Shown piece by piece: positions 8,062 through 16,276 of a stretch of 64,000 nt of DNA. The DNA is from JADLAT01 sp964348795 (GTDB lineage Bacteria > Pseudomonadota > Alphaproteobacteria > Micavibrionales > Micavibrionaceae): contig CAYGDY010000004.1 of the NCBI GenBank assembly GCA_964348795.1, forward strand, positions 1 through 64,000, in the 5' to 3' direction. The position numbers were made by a program, and so were the translations under genes. Below the pieces are notes generated by a model. That model had not been told where the DNA came from. It saw only the letters and a list, made by a program, of their open reading frames with translations, and searched no databases. Positions within the stretch are counted from its first letter, which is position 1, and each line of letters opens with the position of its first letter.

Positions 8062-8090
8062 TTGACAAAATTGTTGGGTGCTCCCATAAT
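8062..8090 (+). promoter_or_regulatory. Sigma-70 promoter of a predicted small RNA
   Basis: Consensus TTGACA at 8062-8067, 17-bp spacer, CATAAT at 8085-8090. There is no coding sequence downstream on this strand, only a terminator-like hairpin 27 bp after the -10 box. Confidence 0.6.
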
Positions 8091-8096
8091 ATAAAC

Positions 8097-8150
8097 ATAG
8101 ATTGCCGTCAGGCACCGCCGCTCCTCTGAAAAGAGGGCGGCAAATTTTTT
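8097..8150 (+). ncRNA. Predicted short RNA ending in an intrinsic terminator
   Basis: From the expected start (about 8097), a 54-nt transcript would end in a hairpin at 8117-8141. Ten base pairs with one bulge are closed by a GAAA tetraloop and followed by a T-rich stretch (8142-8150). It stops two bases before the stop codon of the convergent toxin gene. Expression is inferred; a regulatory or antisense role in the toxin module is possible. Confidence 0.45.
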
Positions 8151-8152
8151 GC

Positions 8153-8536
8153 CTAAAGAAAAGCCATGAAGGCTTCTTTGATGGACATCGCCTCGTTTTC
8201 GTTCAGCTTTCCCATTCTTCGAACTAGTCGCCTGCTGTCAATCGTTCGGCCTTGGTCGAGCAAAATGCTTCCATCTTTTCCGTGAAAATCTAACGGGAAA
8301 TACGAAGGGAAATCTTTTTTACTTGAAGTCAGTGGCAATCCAAAAAATGTGAATTTACTATATTTTCGCAGTACCAAAACAGGGCGTGTGAATTGTTCGT
8401 CTTTTCCGAAAATTTCATAGCCAATATTTACGCCAATGCTACACCACCATATTTCACGCTCTTTGAACAGGGGCGGGGTTTTATGTCGATCGAGCGCTTG
8501 TTTCAGAATATGCCAATCATCAAAATTCTTGGTCAT
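8153..8536 (-). CDS. MazF/PemK-like toxin
   Basis: A 127-residue protein with the PemK/MazF barrel pattern: FKEREIWWCSIGVNIGYEI, then RPVLVLRKYSKFTFFGLPLTS, then GSILLDQGRTIDSRRLVRR. Family members are ribosome-independent or ribosome-dependent mRNA endonucleases. The N-terminus is about 25 residues longer than MazF. No classical MazE-type antitoxin precedes it. The overlapping upstream gene (ATGA junction) encodes an HTH protein that may fill that role. Base composition is clearly more AT-rich than its neighbours, suggesting acquisition. Confidence 0.75.
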   Translation of the reverse strand: MTKNFDDWHILKQALDRHKTPPLFKEREIWWCSIGVNIGYEIFGKDEQFTRPVLVLRKYSKFTFFGLPLTSSKKDFPSYFPLDFHGKDGSILLDQGRTIDSRRLVRRMGKLNENEAMSIKEAFMAFL

Positions 8537-9021
8537 GGCTTCGGTTCTTTCTTCTTTGTTGTTCTTAAGCTTTTTGGTATTTCCAACTCTTTTTTCAAAT
8601 TTTTTGTTTTTTTATCGATCTCTAGAAATTCGGGTGCTAACTCTTTGAGTTTTTTTACTAGCCCTGATAAATCATATGCGTTGCTCAGTTTTCCTTTGTG
8701 TTTATCTTTTCTTTCTATGCGTTTCACAAGATGAGCTGTTTCCAAATCTGTAATAATTCGTTGCACCTGTCGGCGTTGAAGCCCCATGCGGTTTGCCAGC
8801 GTTGTGACGCTTGGCCAGGGCGCGCGGTCAGCCTCCCACCAATAATCAGATAAATGCAGAAGTACAACAAGCTGTTGGGAGGTCAAGCCAAGACGTTGTT
8901 GTGCTTTAAATATGAGCGAAGGTAGAATAGCGAATCCTACTCTCATAACATTTTTGCCCCACTTTTTTTCTGACTCTTGCGGGTTGTTTTTTTCTGATTT
9001 TATGGGTGCAATCCTATTCAT
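8533..9021 (-). CDS. Winged-helix/HTH protein paired with the MazF-like toxin
   Basis: A 162-residue protein. Residues about 40-100 form a helix-turn-helix domain (LTSQQLVVLLHLSDYWW...PSVTTLANRMGLQRRQVQR) of the HTH_36/replication-initiator or MarR-like type. A Lys-rich, charged helical tail follows (residues 115-162). The stop overlaps the toxin start (ATGA), so the two genes are coupled. It could be an autorepressor and antitoxin, or a remnant of a plasmid/phage replication gene. AT-rich codon use matches the toxin gene. Confidence 0.65.
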   Translation of the reverse strand: MNRIAPIKSEKNNPQESEKKWGKNVMRVGFAILPSLIFKAQQRLGLTSQQLVVLLHLSDYWWEADRAPWPSVTTLANRMGLQRRQVQRIITDLETAHLVKRIERKDKHKGKLSNAYDLSGLVKKLKELAPEFLEIDKKTKNLKKELEIPKSLRTTKKKEPKP

Positions 9022-9054
9022 GTTTGTGCCTGAATTTTGTGTTTTACTGTCCTC

Positions 9055-9082
9055 ATAATATATTGTTTTTAAAATATTTCAA
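9055..9082 (-). promoter_or_regulatory. Promoter of the HTH-toxin operon
   Basis: Minus strand TTGAAA (9082-9077), 16-bp spacer, TATTAT (9060-9055); the leader to the HTH start is about 27 nt. A perfect 6-5-6 palindrome, TCACTATATACTAGTGA (9120-9136), lies 37 bp upstream of the -35 box and could be an operator. Confidence 0.5.
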
Positions 9083-9231
9083 TGTATGGGTATGTGTCTT
9101 TTATAACTTTAGGGATGTGTCACTATATACTAGTGAGACTGGACGTGAATGACCAATAAAACAGTACCTCTCACAAATAGCATGTATTTAAGCAAGGACG
9201 GATAGAATAATTATGGGATGGTCAAAAATGA

Positions 9232-9290
9232 CGCGTGGTCTGCGGCGTGAGAATAATGGGGAACATGGGCAAGGTTTAACAGGAAGGCGG
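9232..9290. repeat. 59-bp direct repeat, copy 2 (right edge of island)
   Basis: Perfect copy of 7926-7984, including a non-functional duplicate of the first 14 codons of the Met8-type gene. Beyond it the sequence returns to repeats and then cysI. Confidence 0.92.
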
Positions 9291-9342
9291 GATGGGGGCA
9301 AGGTTTGGCTATATATAATCATATAATCACTTAAAATTAAGA

Positions 9343-9436
9343 CTCCGTCATTGCGAGCGACTATCAGGAGCGCGGTGATCCAGAAGTTTTTAAGGACTGG
9401 ATTGCTTCGTTGGCAGAGCCGCCTCGCGGGTGACGA
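9343..9436. repeat. Family A repeats between cysI and the island
   Basis: Two family A elements, ccgtcattgcgag...ggtgatccag and ctggattgcttcg...cgggtgacg, in the non-coding gap 9291-9463 downstream of cysI. Confidence 0.7.
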
Positions 9437-9463
9437 TAAGGCGTGGAGATGACGGAAAGAATG

Positions 9464-11179
9464 TCACAATTTCTTCGCCGCCCCTGAGGCGGTGGCCAGC
9501 GCAAGTCTGCGGTCCGCGCCGATGCGGTCGCAGAAATCTCCGAAGCTGTCGTCCGGCCCTGTGCGCTCTTGTGCAAAGGCCGAGAAGAAGGGTGAGAGAA
9601 AATCCCCGATCCGGTCCACGGGCACCATATCGGCGACCTTGTGCGACAGGCGCGTGCCCGCAAAATCCCCGCCCACGTACAGGCTGTAGAGATCGGGCGC
9701 ACGCCCCACAATCCCGATATCCCCCGTATAAGGGCGGGAGCACCCGTTGGGGCACCCCGTGATTCGCACGCTGAGTTTTTCCTGTTGCAGGCCGTAGAGG
9801 GCAAGGGCGTGCGATACGAGGGCAATGAGGGGTTCGCGCACGCGCTCGCCTTCCGTCAGGGCTTTGCCGCAGGTGGGCAGGGCCACGCAACTCATGGCCC
9901 AGAGCTCGACGGGCGTATGGTCTTCCTTCAAAGCCACGTTGTGGGATTTGAACAGGGCAGTAATGGCGTTTTTATGTTCTTCTGCAATGTCATACAGGAT
10001 GATGTCCTCGGTCGGCATGAGGATAAGGGGCATGGCATAAGTCTGAAGAAGTTCGCACAAGGCCTTCCGCAGGCTGTGTTTTTCTGTGTCCTTGATCCGG
10101 CCGCTTGTGACGGGCAGGCCTAGAGAAAACAGGCCGTTGCCCTGCGCGTGCCAGCCCAGATAATCTTTGACCTGAAGTGGCGGTGTTTTTTTTAGTGGTT
10201 TGAGGGGTTTGCCAAAATATGTTTCGATTTTTGTTTTGCAAAAATCCATGCCGCGCTCGGTCACGACATATTTCAGGCGGGCATGCTGGCGGTCGCTCCG
10301 GTCGCCGTGGTCGCGCTGGAAGGCGATAATGGCCTTGCAGAGCGGGATGACATCGGGGGCCTCGACAAATCCCAGCGCCTCGGCCATGCGGGGATAGGTT
10401 GCAGGGTTGCCGTGTTTCATGCCGAAACCGCCGCCGATATAGACGTTATAGCCTTGAACCGTGTGCCCGTCATGCACGGCAATCAGGCCGATATCATTGG
10501 TGAGCGCGTCCACGGTGTTGTCTTCCGGCGTGGCGATGGCGATTTTGAACTTGCGGGGGAGCCAGCTTTGCCCGTAGAGAGGGTCGGGCGTATCCTGCGT
10601 AGGCTCTTTGTACGGTTCCCCGTTGATCCAGATCTCGTGATAGGCGGTGGTTTTGGGCAGGGTTTCGCGGGAAATTTCATCGGCCAGCCGCTCTATGGCC
10701 TTCACAACAGGATTGTGCTCGGGCGAGGGCACGGCCATGGTGTTGCGCACCACATCGCCGCATCCGCCAAAGGTGGTGAGAAGCGTGTCGTTGACCCGCG
10801 CGATCAGGGGCTTGATATCGCCCTTCATTACGCAATGGAATTGCAGGCCCTGCCGCGAGGTCACCCGAAGCGTTCCGTTGGAAAACAGGTCCGTCAGGGC
10901 ATCAAGCGCGAGATACTGCGCAGAGGTCAGGCGTCCGCCAGGAACCTTCACGCGGAGCATCATCTCCCATTCCTTATCCAGCTTCATTTTCTTGCGGGCG
11001 GTGGCGGTGTCGCGGTTATAACCTTGATAAAAGCCGTGGAATTTGACGAGCTGTTCATCCGCGTCTGAGAATTTCACAGCGCTGTCATCGGCCAGCGTTT
11101 CGGCGATGGTGCCCCGCAAATGACGGCTTTGCGCCTTGATATGCTCGACTTCGGACGGGGCCGTTTTATCTTGGGTCAT
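9464..11179 (-). CDS. cysI: Assimilatory sulfite reductase hemoprotein
   Basis: Reduces sulfite to sulfide using siroheme and a coupled [4Fe-4S] cluster. The four cluster/siroheme Cys are C431, C437, C476 and C480 counted from the ATG (CVALPTC and CPNGC), almost the numbering of E. coli CysI. Substrate-binding SRQGLQFH and the LRGTIAE start of the domain are also present. I prefer the ATG at 11177-11179 over an in-frame TTG at 11215, because a promoter covers the interval. cysJ is absent nearby, so the electron donor may be ferredoxin. The gene heads the sulfur run that ends in cobA. Confidence 0.93.
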   Translation of the reverse strand: MTQDKTAPSEVEHIKAQSRHLRGTIAETLADDSAVKFSDADEQLVKFHGFYQGYNRDTATARKKMKLDKEWEMMLRVKVPGGRLTSAQYLALDALTDLFSNGTLRVTSRQGLQFHCVMKGDIKPLIARVNDTLLTTFGGCGDVVRNTMAVPSPEHNPVVKAIERLADEISRETLPKTTAYHEIWINGEPYKEPTQDTPDPLYGQSWLPRKFKIAIATPEDNTVDALTNDIGLIAVHDGHTVQGYNVYIGGGFGMKHGNPATYPRMAEALGFVEAPDVIPLCKAIIAFQRDHGDRSDRQHARLKYVVTERGMDFCKTKIETYFGKPLKPLKKTPPLQVKDYLGWHAQGNGLFSLGLPVTSGRIKDTEKHSLRKALCELLQTYAMPLILMPTEDIILYDIAEEHKNAITALFKSHNVALKEDHTPVELWAMSCVALPTCGKALTEGERVREPLIALVSHALALYGLQQEKLSVRITGCPNGCSRPYTGDIGIVGRAPDLYSLYVGGDFAGTRLSHKVADMVPVDRIGDFLSPFFSAFAQERTGPDDSFGDFCDRIGADRRLALATASGAAKKL

Positions 11180-11186
11180 GGGGGGG

Positions 11187-11215
11187 AGTGTAGCGGAGGG
11201 CGCGCGCGGGTTCAA
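11187..11215 (-). promoter_or_regulatory. Probable cysI promoter, leaderless transcript
   Basis: Minus strand TTGAAC (11215-11210), 17-bp spacer, TACACT (11192-11187). The predicted start (about 11180) is next to the ATG at 11179, so there would be almost no 5' leader. Confidence 0.45.
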
Positions 11216-11298
11216 GGTTCATGGGGCAAAAAAAGGAAGGGTGAATACGAAGACGCGAAGACACACGAAGGGTTTTTTTAGTTAAAAATCCGACATTT

Positions 11299-11515
11299 CA
11301 TATCGTCATCGCGAGGCCCTGCAAAAGGCCGTGGCGATCCAGAAAAAAAAAGGGAAGTTGGATTGCCGCGCTCCCCTCCGGTCGCTCGCAATGACGAAGA
11401 AGGGGATTCTTCACTGCGTTCAGAATGACAAAGACTGGATTGCCGCGCTCCCCTACGGTCGCTCGCAATGACGAAGAAGGGGATTCTTCACTGCGTTCAG
11501 AATGACAAAAACGGG
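11299..11515. repeat. Family A and B repeats with a 78-bp tandem duplication
   Basis: A family A copy at 11302-11341. Then a unit made of ggattgccgcgctcccc...tcgcaatgacg plus gaagaaggggattcttcac...agaatgacaaa occurs twice in tandem (from about 11357 and about 11435). No gene is visible in 11216-11584. Confidence 0.85.
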
Positions 11516-11529
11516 GCGCGGGATGATAG

Positions 11530-11558
11530 AAAAAGGCGGCCCAAAAGCCGCCTTTTTT
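11530..11558 (-). terminator. Intrinsic terminator of the RTX gene
   Basis: GGCGGC/GCCGCC stem with A- and T-runs on both sides (aaaaaggcggc at 11530-11540, gccgccttttt at 11547-11557), 27 bp after the RTX stop. The symmetry would allow it to work in both directions. Confidence 0.85.
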
Positions 11559-11584
11559 ATATTGTGTGAGCGTCAGCCGAAGGC

Positions 11585-13336
11585 TTAGACGAGGATATGT
11601 CCGTTGTCGTACATCGTCTGGGCGTCGATGGTTTCGCCGCCTGTCGCGATTTTGGCAATCTGCACGGCGCTGTAGACGCCGCCCGCGCCATCGCGGTCGA
11701 TGGTCATCGTGCTGAAGCCACTTACGAGCGGGCCAAAGGACAGGAACGCGTCGATATCGCTGACGCCATCCACAAAACCCACAAGCAGGTCGGAGATGTC
11801 GATTTTGTCGGCCTGCGCGGTTCTGAAGTCCTGCACCGTGTCTTTCTGACCGTCCAGATCTGCCGCAAGGAAGACAAACGTGTCAGCCCCTGCACCGCCA
11901 TAGAGCTTGTCAGCTCCTGTGCCGCCATAGAGCGTGTCGTTGCCATCCTGCCCGTTCAGAAGATCGTTGCTGGACCCGCCATAGAGCGTGTCGTTGTCTT
12001 CGTTTCCAAAGAGGTTGTCGATCCCGTCCTCGCCGTAGAGCGTGTCGTTGCCGTGTCCGCCCTGCACGATGTCGCTTCCGCTCTCGCCATGCAGTTCGTC
12101 TACGCCATCTTCGCCGTACAGGGAGTCATTGTCCGCCCCGCCGAACAGCGCGTCGTTTTCGGACCCGCCGTAGAGCTGGTCATTGCCGGCGCCGCCGAAC
12201 ACGGAGTCTACCCCTTCGGACCCGACGACGCGGTCATTGCCGTCTTCGCCGTACAGGGTGTCGTTGCCCGTTTCGCCATAGACGGTGTCGTTGTCCGCCC
12301 CGCCGTACAGTGTGTCGTTGTTGGCACCGCCAAACAGGGAGTCGGCGCCTGCATCACCGTACAAGGTGTCATTGCCTTTGCCGCCCACGATCAGGTCCAC
12401 GCCGTCATCGCCGTGGAGGGTGTCATGGCCATCGTAACCGCGCAGGGCGTCATTGCCCACGCCGCCGTTGATGGTATCGTTGCCGGACCCGCCACGGAGC
12501 CAGTCATTGCCTTCTTCGCCGTTGATGGTTACATCGGTGTAGAGGTAATGGCTCGTTGCCAGATCCACGACATCGTTCCCCAGACCGGCATTGATTTCCT
12601 CGATGGAGGTCAAGCGGGCCCCTGGAAGACCTGTGTAGCTGGTCGAAAGCGTGTCTTCCAGAAACAGGGCGTCATCGCCATCAGTCATCACCAGTGTGTC
12701 ATAGTCGGCGCCGCCATCGAACGTGTCGAAGGAGCGGCTGTAGCCGTCCAGATTCGGCAGGAGGAAGGCGGGCTCAGGGGCGCCAGGGCCGCCAACCAGA
12801 TTCACAACCTGCGCGGAGGTCCAGACGCCGTCCGTGTGGTATTTCAGTGTGTCATTGCCTGCGCCGCCGGACAGGGCATCGGCATCGCGTCCGCCGTTCA
12901 GGACATCATCGCCGGCATCGCCGTTCAGGGCGTCATTGCCATGACCGCCGATCAGGTTGTCATCGCCATCGCCGCCATTGAGGATATCATTCCCGATGCT
13001 GGACCAGAGAATATCGTTCCCCGCGTCGCCGTTGATGGTGATGTTGCCAATGCTGAAGGTCAGGCTGGCCAGGTCAACAATGTCGTTGCCATCGCCCGCT
13101 GTAATCAGTTCAAGGTGCTTGACGGTCTGGTTGCCGAACGCATCTTCGAGAAAAAGGGCATCGCCCAGTGCTGTCATGACCAGTTCGTCAAGGCCCAGTT
13201 CGCCATCATAAGAGGAGGTGTTGAGATTGTAATCGGCGTCGACATCAACTGTATCGCCGGTATACGGATTGACTAGGGTAAGGGTGAGGTGTTCCACCGC
13301 CCCGCTAAAAGGGAATACATCATTTCCTGCGCTCAT
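11585..13336 (-). CDS. RTX (hemolysin-type Ca-binding repeat) secreted protein
   Basis: A 583-residue protein with no signal peptide, as expected for type I secretion. RTX nonapeptides of the GGxGNDxLxG kind fill residues about 105-163 and 272-485. The last 100 residues (TFVFLAADLDGQKDTVQDF onward, ending GHILV) form the C-terminal secretion-target region seen in this class. Two related non-RTX modules occur at about residues 47-110 and 206-280 (DELVMT...DALFLED...GNDIVDLA...ITING). No enzyme domain is visible. No transporter genes for type I secretion are in the window. It may be a surface or adhesive protein; function unknown. Confidence 0.88.
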   Translation of the reverse strand: MSAGNDVFPFSGAVEHLTLTLVNPYTGDTVDVDADYNLNTSSYDGELGLDELVMTALGDALFLEDAFGNQTVKHLELITAGDGNDIVDLASLTFSIGNITINGDAGNDILWSSIGNDILNGGDGDDNLIGGHGNDALNGDAGDDVLNGGRDADALSGGAGNDTLKYHTDGVWTSAQVVNLVGGPGAPEPAFLLPNLDGYSRSFDTFDGGADYDTLVMTDGDDALFLEDTLSTSYTGLPGARLTSIEEINAGLGNDVVDLATSHYLYTDVTINGEEGNDWLRGGSGNDTINGGVGNDALRGYDGHDTLHGDDGVDLIVGGKGNDTLYGDAGADSLFGGANNDTLYGGADNDTVYGETGNDTLYGEDGNDRVVGSEGVDSVFGGAGNDQLYGGSENDALFGGADNDSLYGEDGVDELHGESGSDIVQGGHGNDTLYGEDGIDNLFGNEDNDTLYGGSSNDLLNGQDGNDTLYGGTGADKLYGGAGADTFVFLAADLDGQKDTVQDFRTAQADKIDISDLLVGFVDGVSDIDAFLSFGPLVSGFSTMTIDRDGAGGVYSAVQIAKIATGGETIDAQTMYDNGHILV

Positions 13337-13381
13337 GGTTTTGATCCTTTAATACTCTTAAGTGTTGTGATTGTTTCCCAT

Positions 13382-13410
13382 CTACTACGACTATTCAAAG
13401 GGGGCGTCAA
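13382..13410 (-). promoter_or_regulatory. Possible promoter of the RTX gene
   Basis: Minus strand TTGACG (13410-13405), 17-bp spacer, weak TAGTAG (13387-13382). The RBS aaagga lies before the ATG at 13336. Confidence 0.35.
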
Positions 13411-13466
13411 GAGGGCGCGTGATCTGTTTTGATATATTAGTGGGCTGGGGTTGAAATATGGGAGGG

Positions 13467-15032
13467 CTATTTTATATGAAAACAGTAGGGATTCAGGGAA
13501 ATTTCACGCCATTGCTGTGGTCTATCCGAGAGATTGAAAAGACATAAAAGAGTATCGGTGTCATGCGTCCGTGTGAAAGCCAGGAGCGCGGGGGTGCCTG
13601 TGTCGTGAAAGGCCAGCGTGCCCTCCTGCAGGGCAGTCTGCGTCTGACGCCAGCGCAAAAAGTCCCGCGTGAAGGTCAGTGTCGAATCAGGCGTGGCGTC
13701 CTGTTGTGTCTGGCAGAGTGTTTTATGGGATTCGGGCACCGGTAGCCATGGTGTTCCGGTTGAAAATCCGGCGTGGGGGAGGCCACTGTCCCACGGGAAC
13801 GGGGTCCGGCATCCATCCCTGCCTTGCCATGCGGGCCAGAGATGTTTGCCCCACGGGTCCTGCAGATTCTCGAAGCGCAAGGCGGCTTCCGGCAGGCCGA
13901 GCTCCTCGCCCTGATATAAAAACACCGTCCCGCGCAAGCAGAGCAAGAGCGCAATCAGGAGCTTCGACAGGCGCGGATCGTGCGAAAACCCGTCCCCCGT
14001 GCTGTGCCAGCGGCTGGCGGCCCGGACCACATCATGATTGGAAAAGGCCCATGCGGGCCAGTGGTCCTGCGTGGCGTGGCGGGCGAAGGTTTCCAGTGGG
14101 GTGCGGATCTGGTCTGCGCGCAGGGCTTTATGCGCGCCGCTCATCATCTGCGGGTTATAAGTGGTGTCGAGCAGGCCTTTGCCTGTATATTCCACTGCCC
14201 GTTCATAGGGCGAATCATCCCCGATCTCCCCGATGGTGAATCTGTTCGGGTATTGATCCATCAGTGCCCGCAGGCGCCGGAGAAAGGCCAGCGTTTCGGG
14301 GCGGGATTTATCGTAAATGTGGTGTTGCGCAGAATAGGGGTCTGCGCCCTCGAACTGGGTGGCGCTTCCCAGTGCGGGCGGGCGGGGCGGATTGTCGCGG
14401 AGCAGGGGATCGTGACAGTAAAAATTCACCACATCGAGCCGGAAACCATCCACCCCCAGAGCGAGCCAGAAGTGCGCAACGGCCAGCATTTCGTTCTGGA
14501 CGGCCGGATTGTGGATGTTGAGGTCGGGCTGGGACGGCAGAAAATTATGGAGATAGTATTGCTGGCGCTCTTCGTGCCATGTCCATGCGCTCCCGCCGAA
14601 GACAGACACCCAGTTATTAGGAGGCCCGCCGTTTTTGCCATCGGCCCAGACGTAATAGTCCTGATGGTCCGTAAACCACGGGTGCTGGTCGGACGTATGG
14701 GAGAGCACAAGGTCGATGATGATTTTGAGGTTGAGGCTCTGGGCGGTTTTCAGGAGGGCTTTGAAATCCTCCAGCGTGCCGAACAGCGGATCGACATTAT
14801 AATAGTCGGACACGTCATAGCCGAAATCCTTCATCGGGGAAGGAAAAAACGGGCAAATCCAGACCCCGTCCACGCCGAGCGAGGCAATATAAGGGAGTTT
14901 TTCCGTAATGCCGTTCAGGTCGCCGATCCCGTCCCCGTTGGAATCCTTGAAGGAGCGGGGATAGACCTGATACAACACAGCCCCCCTCCACCATGGGAAG
15001 TGTTCGGTGGGGGCGGGCTGTTGGCGCGTCAT
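13467..15032 (-). CDS. GH13 alpha-glucosidase (oligo-1,6-glucosidase type)
   Basis: Hydrolyses or transfers alpha-glucosyl units of maltose- or isomaltose-type oligosaccharides. The catalytic triad is visible as D200 (DGFRLDVVNF), E269 (TIGEIGDD) and D334 (FSNHDVVRA). The N-terminal WWRGAVLYQVYPRSFKDSNG and SHTSDQHPWF are typical of GH13 subfamilies 17/23. Length 521 is slightly short at the C-terminal beta domain. No signal peptide, so it acts in the cytoplasm. It is a single gene with no sugar transporter nearby. Confidence 0.9.
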   Translation of the reverse strand: MTRQQPAPTEHFPWWRGAVLYQVYPRSFKDSNGDGIGDLNGITEKLPYIASLGVDGVWICPFFPSPMKDFGYDVSDYYNVDPLFGTLEDFKALLKTAQSLNLKIIIDLVLSHTSDQHPWFTDHQDYYVWADGKNGGPPNNWVSVFGGSAWTWHEERQQYYLHNFLPSQPDLNIHNPAVQNEMLAVAHFWLALGVDGFRLDVVNFYCHDPLLRDNPPRPPALGSATQFEGADPYSAQHHIYDKSRPETLAFLRRLRALMDQYPNRFTIGEIGDDSPYERAVEYTGKGLLDTTYNPQMMSGAHKALRADQIRTPLETFARHATQDHWPAWAFSNHDVVRAASRWHSTGDGFSHDPRLSKLLIALLLCLRGTVFLYQGEELGLPEAALRFENLQDPWGKHLWPAWQGRDGCRTPFPWDSGLPHAGFSTGTPWLPVPESHKTLCQTQQDATPDSTLTFTRDFLRWRQTQTALQEGTLAFHDTGTPALLAFTRTHDTDTLLCLFNLSDRPQQWREISLNPYCFHIK

Positions 15033-15156
15033 ATCATTTTTCCCTTATCATGCATGCCTCATCCGCCCTGAAAGAAGAGAGAGGGCTATTTTTACAGGAA
15101 GGCGGGAAGAAAGGAAGACTGTTTTTCTTCTTTTTCGTCACTCAGGCCCCCCTTTT

Positions 15157-15393
15157 TCTGTCATCCTGAGCCGCAGGCGAAGGATCCCCCCGCCACAAAA
15201 AGAGATCCTTCGTTTCACTCAGGACGACACTATAGACTCAGTCAGATCAAATGATTCAAATTTTTGTCACCCGCGCGCGACTGCAAGGGCGCGCGGCAAT
15301 CCAGAGGTTTCTGTGTTTTTCTGGATTGCTTCGTTGGCCTTTGGCCGTCTCGCAATGACGGTTTTTATCCTCAAATTATGTGATCTGGGCTAT
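15157..15393. repeat. Family B and A repeats, including a composite shared with 39335-39440
   Basis: Family B copies at 15160-15230 (gtcatcctgagccgcagg, then gatccttcg...aggacgac). Then a composite at 15287-15393 holds an inverted family A half (cgcgcggcaatccag), a full family A copy and an AT-rich tail (tttttatcctcaaattat). The composite recurs with few mismatches at 39335-39440. Confidence 0.85.
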
Positions 15394-15411
15394 ATGTTGC
15401 CAGAATGACAA

Positions 15412-15478
15412 GAAAGTCCCTTCTCCCCAGAGGGGAGAGGGGGCAGGATAGAGAGGCTCTCCCCAGAGGGGAGAGGTG
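15412..15478. repeat. Family C repeats (ctctccccagaggggagag)
   Basis: Two copies of the perfect palindrome ctccccagaggggag separated by about 30 bp, at the 3' end of the cyclophilin gene. The same unit occurs at 27950-28012 and 56090-56200. Confidence 0.85.
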
Positions 15479-15480
15479 TT

Positions 15481-16158
15481 TTACTGCGCCGCTTTTTCTT
15501 TCGGTGTGACGGTCTCGGGTGTCGAGGCGGTCGGGGCTTCTCCGGCGGCAGGGGCTGTCGCTGAAGGTGTCAGACCCGGGGCCGGCGCGATCTGGGTGGA
15601 GGCTGAAGGTGCAGAGGCTTCATCGGAGGCCAATGCCGCTTTCACGATTTTGTCCGGTGTGGCAGGCGGTTCGCCCTTGGCGATTTTGTCCACGAATTCC
15701 ATGCCTTCTGTCACCTGACCAAACACGGTGTATTGCCCCGTCAGGAAGCCGCAACCCGTATCGGTGAAGCAGATGAAGAACTGGGAATTGGCGCTGTTGG
15801 GGTCGGCGGTGCGGGCCATGCCCACGGTGCCGCGCTTGTAGGCGTAATCCGTGAATTCCGCCGGAAGATCGGCTTCTTTCGAGCCGCCTGTGCCGGTGCC
15901 GGTCGGGTCGCCCGTCTGGGCCATAAAGCCGTCAATCACGCGGTGGAAGGTGATGCCGTTGTAAAAGCCCTCTTTCGTCAGCTTTTTGATGCGCTCGACA
16001 TGCGCCGGCGCACGGTCCGGCAGGAGCTCAATCGCCACACGGCCGCCCGAAGACAGGTCGAGGTAGAGGGTGTCAGCCGGATTTCCCGCCTGCGCGTTGG
16101 AGGATAGTGTTGTCATGGCAAGCAAGCTCCCAGCCGTTAGAAGAAAACGTTTGAACAT
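15481..16158 (-). CDS. Secreted cyclophilin-type peptidyl-prolyl isomerase
   Basis: Catalyses cis-trans isomerisation of prolyl bonds, probably in the periplasm. The start MFKRFLLTAG gives a signal peptide ending near SSNAQAGN; a GTG 15 codons upstream is in frame but less likely. The cyclophilin core shows GFYNGITFHRVIDGFMAQTGDPTG split over two conserved blocks (FHRVI, MAQTGDPTGTG), plus GMARTADPNSANSQFFI. A 50-residue Ala/Pro/Thr tail (about 175-225) is low-complexity and probably disordered. Single gene. Confidence 0.88.
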   Translation of the reverse strand: MFKRFLLTAGSLLAMTTLSSNAQAGNPADTLYLDLSSGGRVAIELLPDRAPAHVERIKKLTKEGFYNGITFHRVIDGFMAQTGDPTGTGTGGSKEADLPAEFTDYAYKRGTVGMARTADPNSANSQFFICFTDTGCGFLTGQYTVFGQVTEGMEFVDKIAKGEPPATPDKIVKAALASDEASAPSASTQIAPAPGLTPSATAPAAGEAPTASTPETVTPKEKAAQ

Positions 16159-16276
16159 GTGAAGTCCTCTCATGTAAAAAAAGGTTGTGTGTCTTCCTGC
16201 CACAGCTGGCCTCCCATGGCAAGGGGGGTGCGCGGAAGGGGACTCACAAATTCACAGTTTTTTCCGGTGCGGGGGG

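Noticed and set aside
11940..12950. Regular short DNA repeats resembling an array
   Set aside because: They encode the RTX nonapeptides with variable codons, not identical direct repeats with unique spacers; not a CRISPR.
11597..13276. 559-residue frame on the plus strand
   Set aside because: Antisense to the RTX gene; its Val/Ile/Ala repeats only mirror the RTX nonapeptide codons.
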